From Auanema rhodensis (lineage: Eukaryota > Nematoda > Chromadorea > Rhabditida > Rhabditidae): 64,000 bases of DNA. The DNA is taken from positions 14,337,638 through 14,401,637 of the forward strand of contig OZ059900.1 of the NCBI GenBank assembly GCA_964057225.1, written 5' to 3'. Of this stretch, positions 58,497-64,000 are shown one piece after another. How positions within the stretch are numbered: the first letter of the stretch is position 1; the number at the start of each line of letters is the position of its first letter. Below the pieces are notes generated by a model, which was given only the letters and a program-made list of their open reading frames with translations, was not told where the DNA came from and made no database searches. The translations under genes were made by a program, and so were the position numbers.

Positions 58497-58568
58497 CTCC
58501 CCGGCCGGGAATTGAACCCGGGTCTCGCATGTGACAGACGCGGATACTCACCACTATACTACCGAGGA
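58497..58568 (-). tRNA. tRNA-Asp(GUC) copy 114, consensus
   Basis: Consensus body; T5 stop 58488-58492. Confidence 0.93.
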
Positions 58569-58934
58569 TTGAGTTTGCACTTAGAAACTTTCATTAAGAG
58601 TGTGAGTTTGAATTATAGTAGAAAAATGAAACACTGTCTCTAACATATCTTGATTTATGGCCTACTTTACTCAAAGAGCTAATTGAAGTTTGGTGTTAAA
58701 ATGAACAATTGATTAAAGCTGACGTTCCGTTTTTTTTCATCGTAATTGAGATAGAACATTTAAATTAAATAGAAATGTTTGAAAATTTAGAAAAAAACAC
58801 AAGCTCAAATCACTTTTGAAAAAACAGAAAGTTTAAAACAACCTTTTTTCTAATAATTATCGTTTTTATCCGACTTTTTGAAGAAAACAAAAATAGCATA
58901 ACATTCAATAACGATGAATCAGAACAAAAACATT

Positions 58935-59006
58935 CTCCCCGGCCGGGAATTGAACCCGGGTCTCGCATGTGACAGACGCGGATACTCACCACTATACTAC
59001 TGAGGA
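58935..59006 (-). tRNA. tRNA-Asp copy 115, G6A
   Basis: Acceptor pair 6-67 becomes A-C; otherwise consensus. Confidence 0.83.
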
Positions 59007-59373
59007 TTGAATTTGCACTTAGAAACTTTCATTGAGAGTGTGAGTTTGAATTAAAGTAGAAAAATGAAACACTGTCTCTAAGATATCTTGATTTATGGCC
59101 TACTTTACTCAAAGAGCTAATTGAAGTTTGGTGTTAGAATGAACAATTGATTAACGCTGACGTTTCAATTTTTTTCATCGTAGTTGAGATAGAACATTTA
59201 AATTAAATGGAAATGTTTAACAATTTAGAAAAAAAACACAAGCTCAAATCACTTTTGAAAAAGCAGAAAGTTTAAAATAACCTTTTTTCTAATAATTATC
59301 TTTTTAATTCGACTTTTGGAAGAAAACAAAAATAGCATAACATTCAATAACGATGAATCAGAACAAAAACATT

Positions 59374-59445
59374 CTCCCCGGCCGGGAATTGAACCCGGGT
59401 CTCGCATGTGACAGACGCGGATACTCACCACTATACTACCGAGGA
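59374..59445 (-). tRNA. tRNA-Asp(GUC) copy 116, consensus
   Basis: Consensus body; T5 stop 59365-59369. Confidence 0.93.
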
Positions 59446-59812
59446 TTGAATTTGCACTTAGAAACTTTCATTAAGAGTGTGAGTTTGAAATATAGTAGAA
59501 AAATGAAACACTGTCTCTAACATATATTGATTTATGGCCTACTTTACTCAAAGAGCTAATTGAAGTTTGGTGTTAAAATGAACAATTGATTAACGCTGAC
59601 GTTCCGTTTTTTTTCATTGTAATTGAGATAGAATACTTAAATTAAATGGAAATGTTTAACAATTTAGAAAAAAAACACAAGCTCAAATCACTTTTGAAAA
59701 AACAGAAAGTTTAAAATAACCTTTTTTCTAATAATTATCTTTTTAATTCGACTTTTGGAAGAAAACAAAAATAGCATAACATTCAATAACGATGAATCAG
59801 AACAAAAACATT

Positions 59813-59884
59813 CTCCCCGGCCGGGAATTGAACCCGGCTCTCGCATGTGACAGACGCGGATACTCACCACTATACTACCGAGGA
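59813..59884 (-). tRNA. tRNA-Asp copy 117, C48G
   Basis: Variable-loop base 48 (Levitt partner of G15) is G; all stems intact. Confidence 0.83.
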
Positions 59885-60252
59885 TTGAGTTTGCACTTAG
59901 AAACTTTCATTAAGAGTGTGAGTTTGAATTATAGTAGAAAAATGAAACACTGTCTCTAACATATCTTGATTTATGGCCTATTTTACTCAAAGAGCTAATT
60001 GAAGTTTGGTGTTAAAATGAACAACTGATTAACGCTGACGTTCCGTTTTTTTTCATTGTAATTGAGATAGAATACTTAAATTAAATGGAAATGTTTAACA
60101 ATTTAGAAAAAAAAAAACAAGCTCAAATCACTTTTGAAAAAACAGAAAGTTTAAAATAACCTTTTTTCTAATAATTATCTTTTTAATTCGACTTTTGGAA
60201 GAAAACAAAAATAGCATAACATTCAATAACGATGAATCAGAACAAAAACATT

Positions 60253-60324
60253 CTCCCCGGCCGGGAATTGAACCCGGGTCTCGCATGTGACAGACGCGGA
60301 TACTCACCACTATACTACCGAGGA
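60253..60324 (-). tRNA. tRNA-Asp(GUC) copy 118, consensus
   Basis: 440 bp from its neighbour because of a lengthened A run in the spacer. T5 stop 60244-60248. Confidence 0.93.
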
Positions 60325-60690
60325 TTGAGTTTGCACTTAGAAACTTTCATTAAGAGTGTGAGTTTGAATTATAGTAGAAAAATGAAACACTGTCTCTAAC
60401 ATATCTTGATTTATGGCCTACTTTACTCAAAGAGCTAATTGAAGTTTGGTGTTAAAATGAACAATTGATTAAAGCTGACGTTCCGTTTTTTTTCATCGTA
60501 ATTGAGATAGAACATTTAAATTAAATAGAAATGTTTGAAAATTTAGAAAAAAACACAAGCTCAAATCACTTTTGAAAAAACAGAAAGTTTAAAACAACCT
60601 TTTTTCTAATAATTATCGTTTTTATCCGACTTTTTGAAGAAAACAAAAATAGCATAACATTCAATAACGATGAATCAGAACAAAAACATT

Positions 60691-60762
60691 CTCCCCGGCC
60701 GGGAATTGAACCCGGGTCTCGCATGTGACAGACGCGGATACTCACCACTATACTACCGAGGA
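60691..60762 (-). tRNA. tRNA-Asp(GUC) copy 119, consensus
   Basis: Consensus body; T5 stop 60682-60686. Confidence 0.93.
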
Positions 60763-61128
60763 TTGAGTTTGCACTTAGAAACTTTCATTAAGAGTGTGAG
60801 TTTGAATTATAGTAGAAAAATGAAACACTGTCTCTAACATATCTTGATTTATGGCCTACTTTACTCAAAGAGCTAATTGAAGTTTGGTGTTAAAATGAAC
60901 AATTGATTAAAGCTGACGTTCCGTTTTTTTTCATCGTAATTGAGATAGAACATTTAAATTAAATAGAAATGTTTGAAAATTTAGAAAAAAACACAAGCTC
61001 AAATCACTTTTGAAAAAACAGAAAGTTTAAAACAACCTTTTTTCTAATAATTATCGTTTTTATCCAACTTTTTGAAGAAAACAAAAATAGCATAACATTC
61101 AATAACGATGAATCAGAACAAAAACATT

Positions 61129-61200
61129 CTCCCCGGCCGGGAATTGAACCCGGGTCTCGCATGTGACAGACGCGGATACTCACCACTATACTACCGAGGA
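61129..61200 (-). tRNA. tRNA-Asp(GUC) copy 120, consensus
   Basis: Consensus body; T5 stop 61120-61124. Confidence 0.93.
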
Positions 61201-61567
61201 TTGAATTTGCACTTAGAAACTTTCATTGAGAGTGTGAGTTTGAATTAAAGTAGAAAAATGAAACACTGTCTCTAAGATATCTTGATTTATGGCCTACTTT
61301 ACTCAAAGAGCTAATTGAAGTTTGGTGTTAGAATGAACAATTGATTAACGCTGACGTTTCAATTTTTTTCATCGTAGTTGAGATAGAACATTCAAATTAA
61401 ATGGAAATGTTTAACAATTTAGAAAAAAAACACAAGCTCAAATCACTTTTGAAAAAGCAGAAAGTTTAAAATAACCTTTTTTCTAATAATTATCTTTTTA
61501 ATTCGACTTTTGGAAGAAAACAAAAATAGCATAACATTCAATAACGATGAATCAGAACAAAAACATT

Positions 61568-61639
61568 CTCCCCGGCCGGGAATTGAACCCGGGTCTCGCA
61601 TGTGACAGACGCGGATACTCACCACTATACTACCGAGGA
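61568..61639 (-). tRNA. tRNA-Asp(GUC) copy 121, consensus
   Basis: Consensus body; T5 stop 61559-61563. Confidence 0.93.
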
Positions 61640-62006
61640 TTGAATTTGCACTTAGAAACTTTCATTAAGAGTGTGAGTTTGAAATATAGTAGAAAAATGA
61701 AACACTGTCTCTAACATATATTGATTTATGGCCTACTTTACTCAAAGAGCTAATTGAAGTTTGGTGTTAAAATGAACAATTGATTAACGCTGACGTTCCG
61801 TTTTTTTTCATTGTAATTGAGATAGAATACTTAAATTAAATGGAAATGTTTAACAATTTAGAAAAAAAACACAAGCTCAAATCACTTTTGAAAAAACAGA
61901 AAGTTTAAAATAACCTTTTTTCTAATAATTATCTTTTTAATTCGACTTTTGGAAGAAAACAAAAATAGCATAACATTCAATAACGATGAATCAGAACAAA
62001 AACATT

Positions 62007-62078
62007 CTCCCCGGCCGGGAATTGAACCCGGCTCTCGCATGTGACAGACGCGGATACTCACCACTATACTACCGAGGA
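62007..62078 (-). tRNA. tRNA-Asp copy 122, C48G
   Basis: Same change as copy 117, five monomers on. Confidence 0.83.
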
Positions 62079-62444
62079 TTGAGTTTGCACTTAGAAACTT
62101 TCATTAAGAGTGTGAGTTTGAATTATAGTAGAAAAATGAAACACTGTCTCTAACATATCTTGATTTATGGCCTATTTTACTCAAAGAGCTAATTGAAGTT
62201 TGGTGTTAAAATGAACAACTGATTAAAGCTGACGTTCCGTTTTTTTTCATCGTAATTGAGATAGAACATTTAAATTAAATAGAAATGTTTGAAAATTTAG
62301 AAAAAAACACAAGCTCAAATCACTTTTGAAAAAACAGAAAGTTTAAAACAACCTTTTTTCTAATAATTATCGTTTTTATCCGACTTTTTGAAGAAAACAA
62401 AAATAGCATAACATTCAATAACGATGAATCAGAACAAAAACATT

Positions 62445-62516
62445 CTCCCCGGCCGGGAATTGAACCCGGGTCTCGCATGTGACAGACGCGGATACTCACT
62501 ACTATACTACCGAGGA
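62445..62516 (-). tRNA. tRNA-Asp copy 123, G18A
   Basis: G18 replaced by A, an independent hit at the base lost as C in other copies. Confidence 0.8.
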
Positions 62517-62882
62517 TTGAGTTTGCACTTAGAAACTTTCATTAAGAGTGTGAGTTTGAATTATAGTAGAAAAATGAAACACTGTCTCTAACATATCTTG
62601 ATTTATGGCCTATTTTACTCAAAGAGCTAATTGAAGTTTGGTGTTAAAATGAACAATTGATTAAAGCTGACGTTCCGTTTTTTTTCATCGTAATTGAGAT
62701 AGAACATTTAAATTAAATAGAAATGTTTAAAAATTTAGAAAAAAACACAAGCTCAAATCACTTTTGAAAAAACAGAAAGTTTAAAACAACCTTTTTTCTA
62801 ATAATTATCGTTTTTATCCGACTTTTTGAAGAAAACAAAAATAGCATAACATTCAATAACGATGAATCAGAACAAAAACATT

Positions 62883-62954
62883 CTCCCCGGCCGGGAATTG
62901 AACCCGGGTCTCGCATGTGACAGACGCGGATACTCACCACTATACTACCGAGGA
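62883..62954 (-). tRNA. tRNA-Asp(GUC) copy 124, consensus
   Basis: Consensus body; T5 stop 62874-62878. Confidence 0.93.
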
Positions 62955-63321
62955 TTGAATTTGCACTTAGAAACTTTCATTGAGAGTGTGAGTTTGAATT
63001 AAAGTAGAAAAATGAAACACTGTCTCTAAGATATCTTGATTTATGGCCTACTTTACTCAAAGAGCTAATTGAAGTTTGGTGTTAGAATGAACAATTGATT
63101 AACGCTGACGTTTCAATTTTTTTCATCGTAGTTGAGATAGAACATTTAAATTAAATGGAAATGTTTAACAATTTAGAAAAAAAACACAAGCTCAAATCAC
63201 TTTTGAAAAAGCAGAAAGTTTAAAATAACCTTTTTTCTAATAATTATCTTTTTAATTCGACTTTTGGAAGAAAACAAAAATAGCATAACATTCAATAACG
63301 ATGAATCAGAACAAAAACATT

Positions 63322-63393
63322 CTCCCCGGCCGGGAATTGAACCCGGGTCTCGCATGTGACAGACGCGGATACTCACCACTATACTACCGAGGA
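63322..63393 (-). tRNA. tRNA-Asp(GUC) copy 125, consensus
   Basis: Consensus body; T5 stop 63313-63317. Confidence 0.93.
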
Positions 63394-63760
63394 TTGAATT
63401 TGCACTTAGAAACTTTCATTAAGAGTGTGAGTTTGAAATATAGTAGAAAAATGAAACACTGTCTCTAACATATATTGATTTATGGCCTACTTTACTCAAA
63501 GAGCTAATTGAAGTTTGGTGTTAAAATGAACAATTGATTAACGCTGACGTTCCGTTTTTTTTCATTGTAATTGAGATAGAATACTTAAATTAAATGGAAA
63601 TGTTTAACAATTTAGAAAAAAAACACAAGCTCAAATCACTTTTGAAAAAACAGAAAGTTTAAAATAACCTTTTTTCTAATAATTATCTTTTTAATTCGAC
63701 TTTTGGAAGAAAACAAAAATAGCATAACATTCAATAACGATGAATCAGAACAAAAACATT

Positions 63761-63832
63761 CTCCCCGGCCGGGAATTGAACCCGGCTCTCGCATGTGACA
63801 GACGCGGATACTCACCACTATACTACCGAGGA
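63761..63832 (-). tRNA. tRNA-Asp copy 126, C48G
   Basis: Third C48G copy, four monomers after copy 122; last tRNA in the window. Confidence 0.83.
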
Positions 63833-64000
63833 TTGAGTTTGCACTTAGAAACTTTCATTAAGAGTGTGAGTTTGAATTATAGTAGAAAAATGAAACACTG
63901 TCTCTAACATATCTTGATTTATGGCCTATTTTACTCAAAGAGCTAATTGAAGTTTGGTGTTAAAATGAACAACTGATTAAAGCTGACGTTCCGTTTTTTT

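Larger units (their letters stand above)
19607..64000 (-). repeat. tRNA-Asp tandem array, right segment (101 copies)
   Basis: Continuation of the same array. Removing the element and one copy of its 5-bp duplication leaves exactly 439 bp between the tRNA genes at 10559 and 19908, so the insertion split a normal monomer. Monomer types here fall into domains: 19.6-27 kb and 55.2-64 kb share types with a TTTTTAATTCGAC spacer; 27.8-34.9 kb resembles 0.9-10 kb; 35.2-55.1 kb is built of short blocks each headed by a C62G copy. The window ends inside a monomer, with 168 bp of spacer after the last tRNA. Confidence 0.95.

Noticed and set aside
347..63818. About 95 recurring 60-codon minus-strand frames, one per monomer
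   Set aside because: They start at a GTG inside the tRNA D loop and read through the tRNA body and its flank. Variation follows the tRNA and spacer, not codon positions, so they are not protein genes.
1..64000. CRISPR array
   Set aside because: The period is regular but the whole 438-bp unit is conserved, with no unique spacers, and the context is eukaryotic.
1..64000. tRNA-derived SINE family
   Set aside because: Copies are strictly head-to-tail in one phase, with no poly(A) tails, no per-copy target duplications and intact Pol III stops.

Overview
The window is AT-rich eukaryotic, animal-type DNA made of two things: a very long tandem array of a tRNA-Asp repeat, and one full-length LTR retrotransposon inserted into it. 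BEL/Pao retroelements are known only from animals. A BEL/Pao pol joined to a phlebovirus-glycoprotein-like envelope region is best known from nematodes (Ascaris Tas, C. elegans Cer7-type elements), so a nematode is the best guess. The sequence alone does not fix the species.

Layout. Positions 1-10701 and 19607-64000 are one head-to-tail array of a 437-440 bp monomer (usually 438 or 439). Each monomer carries one 72-bp tRNA-Asp(GUC) gene on the minus strand and about 366 bp of AT-rich spacer. I count 126 tRNA copies, 25 left of the insertion and 101 right of it, and the array runs off both ends of the window. Eighty copies keep an identical 72-nt body with cloverleaf pairing, box A, box B and aspartate identity bases. 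All but seven of those also keep a T5 or longer Pol III stop 4 nt past the gene. Forty-six copies carry body changes, many of them in linked sets (for example G18C+U31A+C62G, or G68U+G69U+C27A) that recur at intervals of a few monomers. The array is therefore built of higher-order blocks, spread by unequal exchange or conversion, mixing apparently sound genes with probable pseudogenes.

Retroelement. Positions 10702-19606 hold an 8905-bp BEL/Pao element on the minus strand. Its two 300-bp LTRs look identical by eye (TGTCGC...GCGACA ends), and it is flanked by the 5-bp duplication TGTCT. A primer-binding site matches the 3' end of tRNA-Gly. One uninterrupted 2637-codon frame encodes gag, aspartic protease, reverse transcriptase, RNase H, integrase and an envelope-like membrane glycoprotein. 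Identical LTRs and an open frame point to a recent insertion, so the array existed before it. It landed about 70 bp upstream of the 5' end of one tRNA copy. I see no other protein gene. The repeated 60-codon frames across the array are readings through the tRNA and its flank, not genes.
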